Below, in pieces: positions 46,238 to 55,305 of a stretch of 64,000 bases of DNA. Position 1 is the stretch's first letter, and every line of letters begins with the position of its first letter. Position numbers and translations under genes: made by a program. The notes under the pieces are model-generated. The model was not told where the DNA came from. It worked only from the letters and a program-made list of their open reading frames with translations, and searched no databases. This DNA is from Patiriisocius sp047731265 (GTDB taxonomy: Bacteria; Bacteroidota; Bacteroidia; Flavobacteriales; Flavobacteriaceae): assembly GCF_047731265.1 (NCBI RefSeq), contig NZ_CP159835.1, forward strand, positions 2,666,001-2,730,000, in the 5' to 3' direction.

Positions 46238-46630
46238 TTACAACTTGGGAATCACTAATTCTTATCCTAGATGTATTACATCGGCACTTTTTAATTGATC
46301 TGTATTCGCTTCAAAAATAGCGATGTATTTCACCGCATCTCTGCAGCAGTACTTTACTATTTTACTCAACGACTCTTGACTTTCAATGGTGTGCCTTGTA
46401 AATAAAGTAGTATAAGCAACAATAATATCTGCCATTATATCGCTTGGGTTTTCACCTCCATATTTTTTGATTTTATCCCACAATCTGTCCCTGCCATATT
46501 GTGTATTGGCGACCTCTCTAATTTATTTCCGCCAACTTTTACGTCGCCATTTTGGATTTTTAGTTGTTCACCTAAGTCCAATACGTTTTGATAGTTTGCT
46601 TTAACCTTGTTGTTTAGTTTGGTTAATTAA
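46238..46630 (-). pseudogene. LysM (BON-LysM type) protein pseudogene
   Basis: The minus strand reads NNKVKANYQNVLDLGEQLKI and NGDVKVGGNKL near 46520-46620, then after a frameshift VANTQYGRDRLWDKIKKYGG and SQESLSKIVKYCCRDAVKYI, then VIHLG, a premature TAA, and ELVIPKL with the natural stop at 46238. The second part is a LysM domain, the first the BON-like part of the YgaU/LysM family that binds peptidoglycan. The stop replaces the glutamine of the usual GQELVIP ending (CAA to TAA). No N-terminal start is left. Confidence 0.83.
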
Positions 46631-46768
46631 TATAAGTATATGCAAGCTTTTTTCAAGTATAATTTAGATTAGATTTAATTTATGCTAGTTTTAATTATGT
46701 TATCTGTTTTGGAGTTATTATTAACTAAATCTTAATTTATTTTTATTTTTATTTTACTTTCTTTAAAG

Positions 46769-46776
46769 TACTTTTG
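46769..46776 (+). promoter_or_regulatory. Putative Bacteroidota -7 promoter box
   Basis: TACTTTTG fits TAnnTTTG and lies 29 bases before the ATG of the fasciclin gene; no clear -33 TTG element is seen at the usual distance. Confidence 0.45.
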
Positions 46777-46804
46777 TGCAAATAAATTAATTAAAACCAT
46801 CATT

Positions 46805-47425
46805 ATGAAACTTACAAAATTGTTTATGTCAATGGCAATGGTAGCATTATTATTTGCTGCTTGTGATGACACAAAAAAGAAAGAGGCAGAAGCGAAGGCT
46901 GAAGCTGAAAAAATGGAAATGGAAGCGAACGCCGAAGCTGAAAAAATGGAAATGGAAGCCAAAGCAACTTTTGATGCCAATACAATCGCAGCAGTAGCCA
47001 TGGGGAACGATAATTTCACAACACTAGTGGCAGCCTTAAAACAAGCTGGTCTTGCGGAAACATTTATGCAAGAAGGTGCGTATACAGTATTTGCTCCAAC
47101 AAATGATGCCTTTGCTAAAATACCTCAGGGTACATTGGATACATTAATGAGTGAAGCTGGAAAAGCAACACTTCAAAACTTATTAAAGTATCACGTTGTA
47201 AGTGGAGAGTTCAAAGCCGAAGCTGTTATGAAAGCAATTGCTGATAATAAAAATGCATATAACGTAACCACCTTAGCTGGCGAAAACATTACACTTTCAG
47301 TTAATGACGGTAAAGTAATGATTAAAGACGCGAACGGTAACATGTCTACAGTCGTAATAGCAGATGTAGATGCTTCTAACGGAGTTATCCACGCTATTGA
47401 CACAGTCATTATGCCTAAAGGATAA
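46805..47425 (+). CDS. Fasciclin domain lipoprotein
   Basis: A 206-residue lipoprotein (lipobox ALLFAAC). Residues about 25-55 are an alanine/glutamate helix containing two near-perfect copies of AEAEKMEMEA (an 11-residue, 33-base tandem repeat that could vary by slippage). Residues about 60-206 are a fasciclin (FAS1) domain: FTTLVAALKQAGLAETFM, YTVFAPTNDAFAKIPQGTL, LLKYHVVSGEF, and VIHAIDTVIMPKG. FAS1 domains mediate adhesion. The gene has its own promoter box and terminator. Confidence 0.92.
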   Translation: MKLTKLFMSMAMVALLFAACDDTKKKEAEAKAEAEKMEMEANAEAEKMEMEAKATFDANTIAAVAMGNDNFTTLVAALKQAGLAETFMQEGAYTVFAPTNDAFAKIPQGTLDTLMSEAGKATLQNLLKYHVVSGEFKAEAVMKAIADNKNAYNVTTLAGENITLSVNDGKVMIKDANGNMSTVVIADVDASNGVIHAIDTVIMPKG

Positions 47426-47450
47426 ATCCTCAATCATTTAGCATAATATG

Positions 47451-47482
47451 AAAGACCTTGATTCGTCAAGGTCTTTTTTTTG
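47451..47482 (+). terminator. Intrinsic terminator
   Basis: AAAGACCTTGA pairs with TCAAGGTCTTT and is followed by a T run, 25 bases after the fasciclin stop codon. Confidence 0.88.
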
Positions 47483-47635
47483 TTTTTTGAATCTGGTTTT
47501 TTCTTAAACATTTTAAAGGCTGAATTCTTTGTATGCTAGGCAAATAACCCGTTCTTCTGTTAAAGCAGCTTTTCAAATAGATAAATCGCAGTGCTCACAT
47601 CAGAATTTACTTTTAAAAGTAAAGGCATATTCACT

Positions 47636-48033
47636 TTATCCCTTTGCTCTTAAATATTCCAACCATTTTTTTCCTTCTGAAATCGTTGGCTGATGGCCCT
47701 CGGGGATATGCCAAAGTACCATATGCATTGTTGGCATCTTTTTAAACCACTCTTTTTTGCGTGTCATAATGTCTTTATGAGCAGTGTTATAAACAAAATT
47801 AAACAGACTTTTGCGATTTTCCCAAACAGTCATATTAACTAATAAACTGTCTTTATCAAAAACTGCTAAGCGATCTTCTTTTTCTTTGTCTGGACGTTCT
47901 TCTAGGTTCCAAAAATATCCAATGCTTTTAGAAGCAAGTGCGTTAATACGTTCTGTATTGTTAACAAAGTCGGCCACGATGGGTTTTCCATAGTTGCAAT
48001 GGCATCTGCAAGATTGAGTTGGGCGATGTGCAT
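47636..48033 (-). pseudogene. DUF3291 family gene with one frameshift
   Basis: The open part from 47977 encodes VADFVNNTERINALASKSIG, WNLEERPDKEKED, MTVWENRKSLFNFVYNTAHK and MHMVLWHIPEGHQPTISEGK, a typical DUF3291 protein (possibly an ABM-like monooxygenase fold). The natural start MHIAQLNLADAIATMENP lies at 48033 in another frame; one base is missing in the CCC run near 47987. The remainder is complete, so this is either a fresh frameshift or a sequencing error. Function of the family is unknown. Confidence 0.8.
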
Positions 48034-48224
48034 TTTAAGTTAAGATTTTGCGAGTTAGAAGTTGTTTGTTATTGAAAATAGTCTTTTTCATTGATTCAAG
48101 ACAGTTTTGAAACACGAATCAGGATAAAAATAAACAATTCTTTTTGCAAGATGATAACACTAACAATTATCGGCGAGTGTTTCTGCGAAAATTAAGTTTA
48201 GTAAGGCAATAGAGGAATTAGTTT

Positions 48225-48280
48225 TGAACCTAGCTCTCCCCTTTGAATTGGAAATAGAGGGGATGTCAAGGTAGGTTCAA
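48225..48280 (-). terminator. Hairpin downstream of the ABC gene
   Basis: TTGAACCTA (48225-48233) pairs with TAGGTTCAA (48272-48280), with inner CTCCCCTTT and AGAGGGGA arms. It lies just behind the ABC ATPase stop codon; it may terminate transcription or belong to the dispersed palindrome family. Confidence 0.5.
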
Positions 48281-48282
48281 TT

Positions 48283-48945
48283 TCATTTTCTCAGATATTC
48301 AAACTCTTTCAAATCTTCAATACTATTTACAGTATGTCCAATACCTTCTTTGATAACCATACTTTTAGTGGCTACTTCCAACACATCATTGTAATAATGA
48401 TCTGTAATAAGGATACCTTTGGTTTGCTTTAGTAGTAGTAACTTTTCTTTCAGTTTTTCTTTGTGAAGTGTTTCTAGCATTGAGAAGGGCTCATCTAGCA
48501 TTATAAAATGGTGGGGGAGTTGGCTAAGTAATACTACTTCAAAATATTTTAGTTCACCCAAGGATAATTCACAAGTTCGTTTGTGAGTCATCGTGGCGAT
48601 ATGCGAATCGTAAAAAATAGCATCTTGTGCATTCACATCAGCGTGGAACATAGTAATAACGTCGCGCACGCTCATTGTTGAAGGTAAAAACAGATGCTGC
48701 GGGAGATAGGCAATGTGTCGTTTTTTAATCACTTCAGTAACATTCAAATGTTGACCATTTAATTCCACCGAAATAGCATCTGTCTTTAGCGTTCCAAAGA
48801 GCAGTTTCAACAAGGTAGATTTTCCACAGCCATTGCGACCAAAAAGCCCCAAGATTTCTCCAGTCTCTAAGGAAAATGAAATATCTTTTAAAATTTCTTT
48901 GCTTCCAAAGGATTTAGAAACGTTATGTAAGACTAAAATCGCCAA
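48283..48945 (-). CDS. ABC transporter ATP-binding protein
   Basis: A 220-residue ABC ATPase. Walker A reads GLFGRNGCGKST (about residues 33-44), the Q loop is in AYLPQHLFLPST, the signature is CELSLGELKYFEV and Walker B is HFIMLDEPFSML. The signature LSLGE is close to the usual LSGGQ. Its start overlaps the end of the upstream membrane-protein gene by 23 bases, so the two form an exporter-like or effector pair. The substrate is unknown. Confidence 0.9.
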   Translation of the reverse strand: MAILVLHNVSKSFGSKEILKDISFSLETGEILGLFGRNGCGKSTLLKLLFGTLKTDAISVELNGQHLNVTEVIKKRHIAYLPQHLFLPSTMSVRDVITMFHADVNAQDAIFYDSHIATMTHKRTCELSLGELKYFEVVLLSQLPHHFIMLDEPFSMLETLHKEKLKEKLLLLKQTKGILITDHYYNDVLEVATKSMVIKEGIGHTVNSIEDLKEFEYLRK

Positions 48946-49234
48946 GAATAAATGATATTAATATGAAAAGAAAAATATATACAGGCAGGCCAAGCAACAC
49001 ATTCATTAAAAATGAACTTTTAAGAAGTTGCCATCTAGTAATTCCCAAGTTTTGATAGGCATACCATTGTGCTTTCTTGAATGTATTAAAAGCAAAAAAA
49101 CCAAAACCGAGTCCAAAAGTTAAAAAGAAAACAAAACCATAAAGTATACCAAAAGCAATGGTTCCAACCGATCCAAACGCTGCTACGAAAGGAAATATTT
49201 CTTTATAAAATTGGATATGTGGTCGTATGTTCAA
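48923..49234 (-). CDS. Small membrane protein of an ABC pair
   Basis: A 103-residue membrane protein with two to three hydrophobic helices (VGTIAFGILYGFVFFLTFGL, VLLGLPVYIFLFILISFILG) and a central basic segment TFKKAQWYAYQNLGITRWQL. It overlaps the ATPase gene by 23 bases and is therefore probably its membrane partner, though it is much smaller than an ordinary permease. The family is unfamiliar to me. Confidence 0.6.
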   Translation of the reverse strand: MNIRPHIQFYKEIFPFVAAFGSVGTIAFGILYGFVFFLTFGLGFGFFAFNTFKKAQWYAYQNLGITRWQLLKSSFLMNVLLGLPVYIFLFILISFILGDFSLT

Positions 49235-49286
49235 TGTGGTATTAAGTATAGGATTTTATAAATAGGCACTATTTTTTCACTACGCA

Positions 49287-52200
49287 CTACTGATGCCCAA
49301 CATGACAACCACAACCTCCGCGCATAAAGCTCTCTGTCTCTTCATGCCAAGGAAAGGCTTGGTTATACCCATTTACTTCCCAGTAGAAAGGCTCCCGTTC
49401 TTTTGGAGAGTTGCCCACTTCATTCATTGTATTGGGATCGTACAAGCGTCCGTTTTGCATTACATATTTAATGTATTGTGTATTCTCAATGTCATCTAGA
49501 GGATTTTTATTTAAGATAATTAAATCGGCTAATTTGCCAACTTCCAACGATCCGATATCTTGTCCTGCACCAATATAATTGGCGCCGTTAATAGTAGCAG
49601 CTTTTAAGGCCTCATGATTGCTCAAACCACCACTAGCCAACATCCACGTTTCCCAGTGCGCACCTAGTCCTTGCAATTGTCCGTGCGCTCCCATATTTAA
49701 TTTTACACCTGCATTTACTAAGTCTTTTGCAGTAGATGCAACTAGTATATGGCCGTTTTCATATTCTTTTATTGGTACCATATTGCGGTGTCTAGATCTG
49801 CTGTCTACAATACGTCGTGGCGTGTACTTTAGGAGTTTTTCATTTTCCCAAACATTATCTCGTTGATAATAGTAATACTCCCCGTTTAAACCTCCGTAAT
49901 TAACAATTAGAGTAGGGGTGTATCCCGTACCACTTTTACCCCAAATTTCCAATACATCTTTATATACTGGAGCAACTGGAATATTGTGCTCAACGCCTGT
50001 ATGTCCATCAATCACCATGGTTAGATTATGGAAAAACGTTGACCCACCTTCAGGGACCACATTAATTCCTTGTTCGCGTGCAGCTTGCAATACTTGCTGA
50101 CGTTGTTCGCGTCTTGGCTGATTATAACTTTTTACACTCTTTGCACCAAATGCTTTTGTACGACGAATGCTACTGCGAGCATCCTCTAGATTATTGATAA
50201 CAGCTTTAAAATCTCCATCTGCTCCATATAAAATAAAACCAGTAGAGTAGAGGCGAGGTCCTACTAACTCGCCAGCTTTTTGTAGTTCAGACAATGTAAA
50301 AACACTCTCGGTGTTTGCCGAAGGATCGTGCGCCGTTGTAACACCAAAGGCAAGATTGGCTATGAATTGCCAGTTTTGTTGTGCGGGAATACCACTTCTA
50401 AAGGCACCAATATGTGCATGACTATCCACCAAGCCTGGCATAATGGTTTTTCCTAACATACCATAAACCTTTGCTCCACTAGGAACAAGTGTCTTGCTCG
50501 CCGGGCCTGCAGCAATAATCTTGTTACCTTCAATAATAATGTTTCCATCTTCAATAACCTCATTACCATCCATTGTGATGATCCGAGCGTTTGTAAATGC
50601 GATGGTTCCTGAAGGATTATCAACGCGAGCGGTCAACCCAATTTTAGTGCCTGTTTCTGGCATAGCCGAAGGTTCACTTGAACCACCAACCACAAAACTA
50701 AATTTTTCTTGAAGCGTGTTACTAAAATATTCATCTCCCAAGGTCCACATTACCTTTTTACTGTCTGTCGTCCAATGAATGTTAACACCAGCATCTTTTG
50801 CAATTTGTTGTACAGGAACACTATTGCTGCTGCCATCTATTGTTATTGGCGCTCCCAATTGTGGCATTGCTGCAATATAGACTTTATGCAGGTTTGAAAA
50901 TGCTATCCATTTGTTATCAGGACTTGGAACAATATGGTTTGCATATTTTGAGATTATATGCTCCCGTTCATCGTTTCCGTTTAGGTTTACGGAGATTAAT
51001 TTCTTCGTCAAATCCCCAAAGTATATGCCACCAGTTTGTAGAAATATGCGAGTGTCGTCATTATTAAATCTTGGGTTTTCTCCCTGTACTCCTTCTAATT
51101 CTTTTTGGTTACTTCCATTGCTTGTCATCGTGTAGATACCTGCATTTTTTGTAAAAGTCATTCCTTGGTCTGCATTGCCACGTTCTTTTCGATATACGAT
51201 GTTAGTGCCATTGCTTGAAAACCTTGGCGTTCTATAGATTCCCTTTTCCGAAGTTAATTTTACAGGGACACCGCCGTTAAGATTCACTTTATAAACAGCT
51301 CCTTTTTCAAGATCATTCCACGTTACGTAGACGATTTCATTTCCGTTAGGTGAAAAACTAGGTTCGTATTCAAAATCTGAAACACTTGTAATTCGTCTTG
51401 GAGTGCCGTTTGGCATTGCTTTTTTGTACAGATGTCCCAATGCAGAGAATACGGTGGTATTGCCATCTGGCGAAGTCTTTAAATCTCGAAGTACCTTTGG
51501 GGTAAAAGTTTCGCGTTCAATAGGGGTGTTTGTTTTTACTGTTTCGGCTAAATCGATTTTCACATCCGCATCAAACGGAATGTTTGTGACCGCTAATGTC
51601 TCTGTGTTTATTTTATGAATTTTTCCGCCACTCCAAAAAACGAGTTCTTCATTATTGGGCATCCAATCAAAATTGGGATACACTCCAAAGATCGCCCAAG
51701 CCTCCATTTGGTCTTTGTTTAACGCATCATAAATTGGAAATTCCTCTCCTGTTTCTAAGTTATGGGTATATAATACTGTTTTTTCACGAACGCGTTTTAC
51801 AAAGGCGAGTGTCTTACCGTCTGGCGAAATTGTTGGTCGTGCTGCGCCTCCAGGACCGCCTGTAATGGTTTCGGTTTTACCGTTTTTAAAATGGTAGCGT
51901 TTGATTGCATAAATCTGACTGTTCGGGTCTTTGTTATACTGAAAGTATCCTCCAGGATATACATCTTCAGAATAATACAAATAGTTCCCGTCATTGGAAA
52001 CCCATGGTTCGTTTACATCTTGTTGGTCGTTTTTACGTTTGGTTAATTGGATTCCGCTACCACCTGTTTTGTGATATTGCCAAAGCTCTCCCGCACCTAA
52101 ACTCCTTCCACTGGTAAAGTGCTTTCTTGCTACTAGATAATTACCATCGGGTAACCAAAAGGCATTATTAAGGAGTCTAAAACTTTCTTTTGTGATTTGT

Positions 52201-52586
52201 TTGGCGTCACTGCCATCAGGATTCATCATCCAAATGTTGTCTCCTCCTCCAGCATCACTTGTAAAAGAAATGTGCTTTCCATCTGGACTAAAACGTGGCT
52301 GTATCTCAAAAGCAATTCCTGTTCGTATTGCTTTTGCTTTACCTCCCGTGATGGGCATAGTATAAATATCTCCCAACATATCAAATACGATTGTTTGCCC
52401 ATTTGGACTCACATCTAGGTTCATCCAAGTACCTTCTGTAGTGGTAAAATTGTGTGTTTTATAATTGAAACTTTTACCCGGATTGTCAACGTTCCACTTG
52501 GCTTCGTCTTTATCGGTTTCTTTCTTTTTTTGGGCAACAGAAAGTATTGTTGTTAAAAGGAGTGCTAGTGCGAGAAGTTTTTTCAT
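49287..52586 (-). CDS. Exported TolB-like propeller - amidohydrolase protein
   Basis: A 1099-residue exported protein (signal MKKLLALALLLTTILSVAQ). Residues about 50-650 form TolB/PD40 beta-propeller repeats (TWMNLDVSPNGQTIVFDMLG, IQPRFSPDGKHISFTSDAGG, FEYEPSFSPNGNEIVYVTWN). Residues about 670-1070 are an amidohydrolase domain with metal-binding DSHAHIG (near 722), GVEHNIPV, NMGAHGQL and the end LADLIILNKNPLDDI. The last residues GGCGCHVGHQ look like a metal-binding tail. It is likely a periplasmic peptide or imide hydrolase; substrate unknown. Monocistronic. Confidence 0.88.
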   Translation of the reverse strand: MKKLLALALLLTTILSVAQKKKETDKDEAKWNVDNPGKSFNYKTHNFTTTEGTWMNLDVSPNGQTIVFDMLGDIYTMPITGGKAKAIRTGIAFEIQPRFSPDGKHISFTSDAGGGDNIWMMNPDGSDAKQITKESFRLLNNAFWLPDGNYLVARKHFTSGRSLGAGELWQYHKTGGSGIQLTKRKNDQQDVNEPWVSNDGNYLYYSEDVYPGGYFQYNKDPNSQIYAIKRYHFKNGKTETITGGPGGAARPTISPDGKTLAFVKRVREKTVLYTHNLETGEEFPIYDALNKDQMEAWAIFGVYPNFDWMPNNEELVFWSGGKIHKINTETLAVTNIPFDADVKIDLAETVKTNTPIERETFTPKVLRDLKTSPDGNTTVFSALGHLYKKAMPNGTPRRITSVSDFEYEPSFSPNGNEIVYVTWNDLEKGAVYKVNLNGGVPVKLTSEKGIYRTPRFSSNGTNIVYRKERGNADQGMTFTKNAGIYTMTSNGSNQKELEGVQGENPRFNNDDTRIFLQTGGIYFGDLTKKLISVNLNGNDEREHIISKYANHIVPSPDNKWIAFSNLHKVYIAAMPQLGAPITIDGSSNSVPVQQIAKDAGVNIHWTTDSKKVMWTLGDEYFSNTLQEKFSFVVGGSSEPSAMPETGTKIGLTARVDNPSGTIAFTNARIITMDGNEVIEDGNIIIEGNKIIAAGPASKTLVPSGAKVYGMLGKTIMPGLVDSHAHIGAFRSGIPAQQNWQFIANLAFGVTTAHDPSANTESVFTLSELQKAGELVGPRLYSTGFILYGADGDFKAVINNLEDARSSIRRTKAFGAKSVKSYNQPRREQRQQVLQAAREQGINVVPEGGSTFFHNLTMVIDGHTGVEHNIPVAPVYKDVLEIWGKSGTGYTPTLIVNYGGLNGEYYYYQRDNVWENEKLLKYTPRRIVDSRSRHRNMVPIKEYENGHILVASTAKDLVNAGVKLNMGAHGQLQGLGAHWETWMLASGGLSNHEALKAATINGANYIGAGQDIGSLEVGKLADLIILNKNPLDDIENTQYIKYVMQNGRLYDPNTMNEVGNSPKEREPFYWEVNGYNQAFPWHEETESFMRGGCGCHVGHQ

Positions 52587-52853
52587 TTTTATATTTAAAT
52601 GTTGTAGAATTTACTGGACTTAAAGATATGGGTTTTAAAAAGAAGCAACAATATTCTAAATTCTGCCATAGAATAGCAATATCTACAACTTAGGACTTTC
52701 TCACAAAGAAAATTATTTCTGTAATTATTTTAAAAACAGTCCTTCCATCTGTAAAGTAATGAGCGAACCAAAATAACTTTTTTAATAGCTTGGAGTAAGG
52801 GAAGTATATTTATCCGCGTTACATCAATGAGTCTCTAAAGAGCACTGTTGTAG

Positions 52854-54488
52854 CTACTCTTCGATTTTCTCTTTATTAATGTAAAAGTCTTCTTTGATAA
52901 ATAATGTTTTGATATCACCAATGTTTTCATAAGTTTTCCACTCAGCAGTAGGGTAGATCCATTTTTCTTTCCCATTGATTACCAATAGTATAGGCATATC
53001 AAAATCGGCTACAATGTCTACATATCTAAACGATACTTCATGGAAAGATTTTAATTTGTATTCCAGTTTAGGAACCATTGTTGTGCGCAGGTATTGCTCC
53101 CAGAATACAGATAAATCAATACCCGTTTTTTCGCTTATATACTTTTCAACTTGTGCAGACGTAACTGTTTGGTGGTAAAAATCCTTGTTGAGACCTTTTA
53201 AAACAGCACGCCATTTTTTATCGTCTTCTACTAGTTGACGCAAGGTGTGTAATACGTTTGCTCCTTTGTAGTACATGTCGCTACTCCCTTCGTGATGCAT
53301 ATTGTAGGTACCAATAATAGGCCTGTCATTTTGAATATTTCTTCGAGTTCCAATAACATATTCGCTTGCGGCTTCTTTGCTGAAGTGGTAGTTTAGGTAT
53401 AAGCTTTCTGAATAGGCCGTGAATCCTTCGTGAATCCACATATCTGCTACATCTTTGTTGGTGATATTATTGGCAAACCATTCGTGTCCAGCCTCATGAA
53501 TAATGATAAAATCGAACCGAAGTCCCCAACCAGTACCTGATAAATCTTTGCCTAAATATCCGTTTGTATAGTTGTTTCCATAGGTAACGCTGCTTTGATG
53601 TTCCATTCCTAAATACGGTACCTCTACCAATTTAAAGCTGTCTTCATAAAACGGGTAGGGCCCAAACCAATATTCAAACGCATTAAGCATCATAGGCACT
53701 TGGGTAAACTGCTCTTTTGCTTTTTCACGGTTGTAGCTTAGCACATAATAATCAACATCTAGATTTCCATTAATGCCTTCGTGAGTGTATCCAAAATTTG
53801 TATAATCGCCAATATTTACATTGATTCCATAATTATTAATAGGCTGTGTAACTTCCCAATTCCAAGTTTTGGTTATGCCATTATCAACTTCAGAAATAAG
53901 ACGACCATTACCCACTCCTACTAAACTTGAAGGTGCTGTAATTGCCAGGTTTACCCCAGTATCTGGCTCATCTTCAGGATGGTCTTTATTGGGCCACCAT
54001 ACGCTCGCACCAATTCCTTGATTCGCATTGGCGATAAAATGGTTGTCATTTTCATCTTTTTGCCAAGTAAAACCTCCATCCCAAGGAGGACGTACTGCAA
54101 CTCTTGGTTTTCCTGAAAACTGGATGGTAACGGTTTGTTCACTTCCTTTAACTTGCTTTTGTTTCAGCTTTATAAAATGGGCATTGCCTTTACTTTTAAA
54201 TTTTAATTTCTTCCCGTTTTGAGTGACCTTATCAATTTCCATTGGAGCTTGAAGGTCTATTTGTATCACTTTTTCTGATGTTATTACTTTATAAGTAATA
54301 ACATTGGTTCCTTTGATCGTTTGTTTTTCTGGAAAGACTTCAACCGACAGGTTGTAATGTTGAAGATCCCACCAGGCTCGTTCTTCAGTAATAGAACCTA
54401 GAAGTTCGTCTGCTTTGGTGAATTCTTGACCACTAAGGATACTGATGCTTGAAAAAACAGCAAGAATTGATAACAGGTAATTTTTCAT
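52854..54488 (-). CDS. M1 family metallopeptidase
   Basis: A 544-residue exported aminopeptidase-like enzyme (signal MKNYLLSILAVFSSISILSG). The M1 zinc site is complete: HEAGHEWFANN near residue 333 and the second glutamate in WIHEGFTAYSE; the exopeptidase loop is GMEHQS in place of the common GAMEN. The N-terminal beta-domain is typical (VEVFPEKQTIKGTNVITYKV). It is shorter than classical aminopeptidase N, as in other Bacteroidota M1 lipoprotein-like members. It probably trims peptides in the periplasm. Monocistronic. Confidence 0.92.
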   Translation of the reverse strand: MKNYLLSILAVFSSISILSGQEFTKADELLGSITEERAWWDLQHYNLSVEVFPEKQTIKGTNVITYKVITSEKVIQIDLQAPMEIDKVTQNGKKLKFKSKGNAHFIKLKQKQVKGSEQTVTIQFSGKPRVAVRPPWDGGFTWQKDENDNHFIANANQGIGASVWWPNKDHPEDEPDTGVNLAITAPSSLVGVGNGRLISEVDNGITKTWNWEVTQPINNYGINVNIGDYTNFGYTHEGINGNLDVDYYVLSYNREKAKEQFTQVPMMLNAFEYWFGPYPFYEDSFKLVEVPYLGMEHQSSVTYGNNYTNGYLGKDLSGTGWGLRFDFIIIHEAGHEWFANNITNKDVADMWIHEGFTAYSESLYLNYHFSKEAASEYVIGTRRNIQNDRPIIGTYNMHHEGSSDMYYKGANVLHTLRQLVEDDKKWRAVLKGLNKDFYHQTVTSAQVEKYISEKTGIDLSVFWEQYLRTTMVPKLEYKLKSFHEVSFRYVDIVADFDMPILLVINGKEKWIYPTAEWKTYENIGDIKTLFIKEDFYINKEKIEE

Positions 54489-54679
54489 TTAGTAATAGCT
54501 CTTTTTAAGAAATCACAATATAAGTAATCTTCGATATTATTTTTTTATGATTGAGAATAAGTTTATTCAAACGTTATTCATTTTTTGTTTTTCTGTTTAT
54601 CAAAAAAAGCCAACTTTAAATATTTGGTGAGTTCCTAATAGGGTCTAAGTAGTCTTGTTTATGATCACTTAAGCTATTT

Positions 54680-55229
54680 TCATACGTTTTTATGTGTTGT
54701 GTTTTTCTCGTACTCTTTTTCAACTAAACATTTCAATTCTTCAAAATCGATGTTTAATGAATTCGCTGTAATACCAATTGGTGAACCATACTTATTGTTA
54801 TTTGCTTTCATCGCGATTTTTCCAATTCCACTTTTTTTGAGTCCAATATAATATTCGGGGTTTGAAACATCAATCATTATGAACTTTTGCGAGTAGACTT
54901 GTGCTATTCTTATCCCAATAATATCAGTCTATTGTATTAATCCGATGCTTGTTGCGTTAGAGTTGTTTGTAACTCCAGTTTCATCAATTATCAATCCATA
55001 TTTTTTGTCAAATAATTTTTGAAAATATATAAACAACAAATCCCGAAAAAAGCTACGCCAACTATTCCAATAATTTTTATGAAATCTACACTTCTTGGTC
55101 GATATACCAAACTTGCAAGTCTTTCTGGTTCAGTTATAAACCAAATTCCGAAGATGACAAAAGCCAAAGACCAAAAAATAATAAAACGATTTTGTTTTTA
55201 CGAAACGGTATTTTTATTTCGCTATTCAT
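54680..55229 (-). pseudogene. STM3941-like membrane protein pseudogene
   Basis: The minus strand starts at ATG 55229 (MNSEIKIPFRKNKIVLLFFG), shifts frame, reads WFITEPERLASLVYRPRSVD and an FIKIIGIVGVAFFGICCLYIF membrane helix, shifts again, then DKKYGLIIDETGVTNNSNAT, a TAG where a tryptophan is expected (GLIQ-stop-TDIIGIR), and finally FIMIDVSNPEYYIGLKKSGI and GSPIGITANSLNIDFEEL. This is the layout of the STM3941 family, two membrane helices followed by a PH-like domain. At least two frameshifts and one nonsense codon. Confidence 0.78.
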
Positions 55230-55305
55230 TCCGTTGGGTTTTATTAAGTTCTCTGCACTGCCTTATATAATTAATCTCCTTCTTTCATTTACCCAATCGA
55301 GAGCG

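Noticed and set aside
46888..46962. 33-base tandem repeat in the fasciclin gene as a mobile or regulatory repeat.
   Set aside because: It is in frame, encodes a plain AEAEKMEMEA helix and is best explained as a linker repeat within the protein.
50709..52418. Several plus-strand frames of 60-90 codons opposite the propeller-amidohydrolase gene.
   Set aside because: Shadow frames of a strong coding region without signal peptides or recognisable domains.
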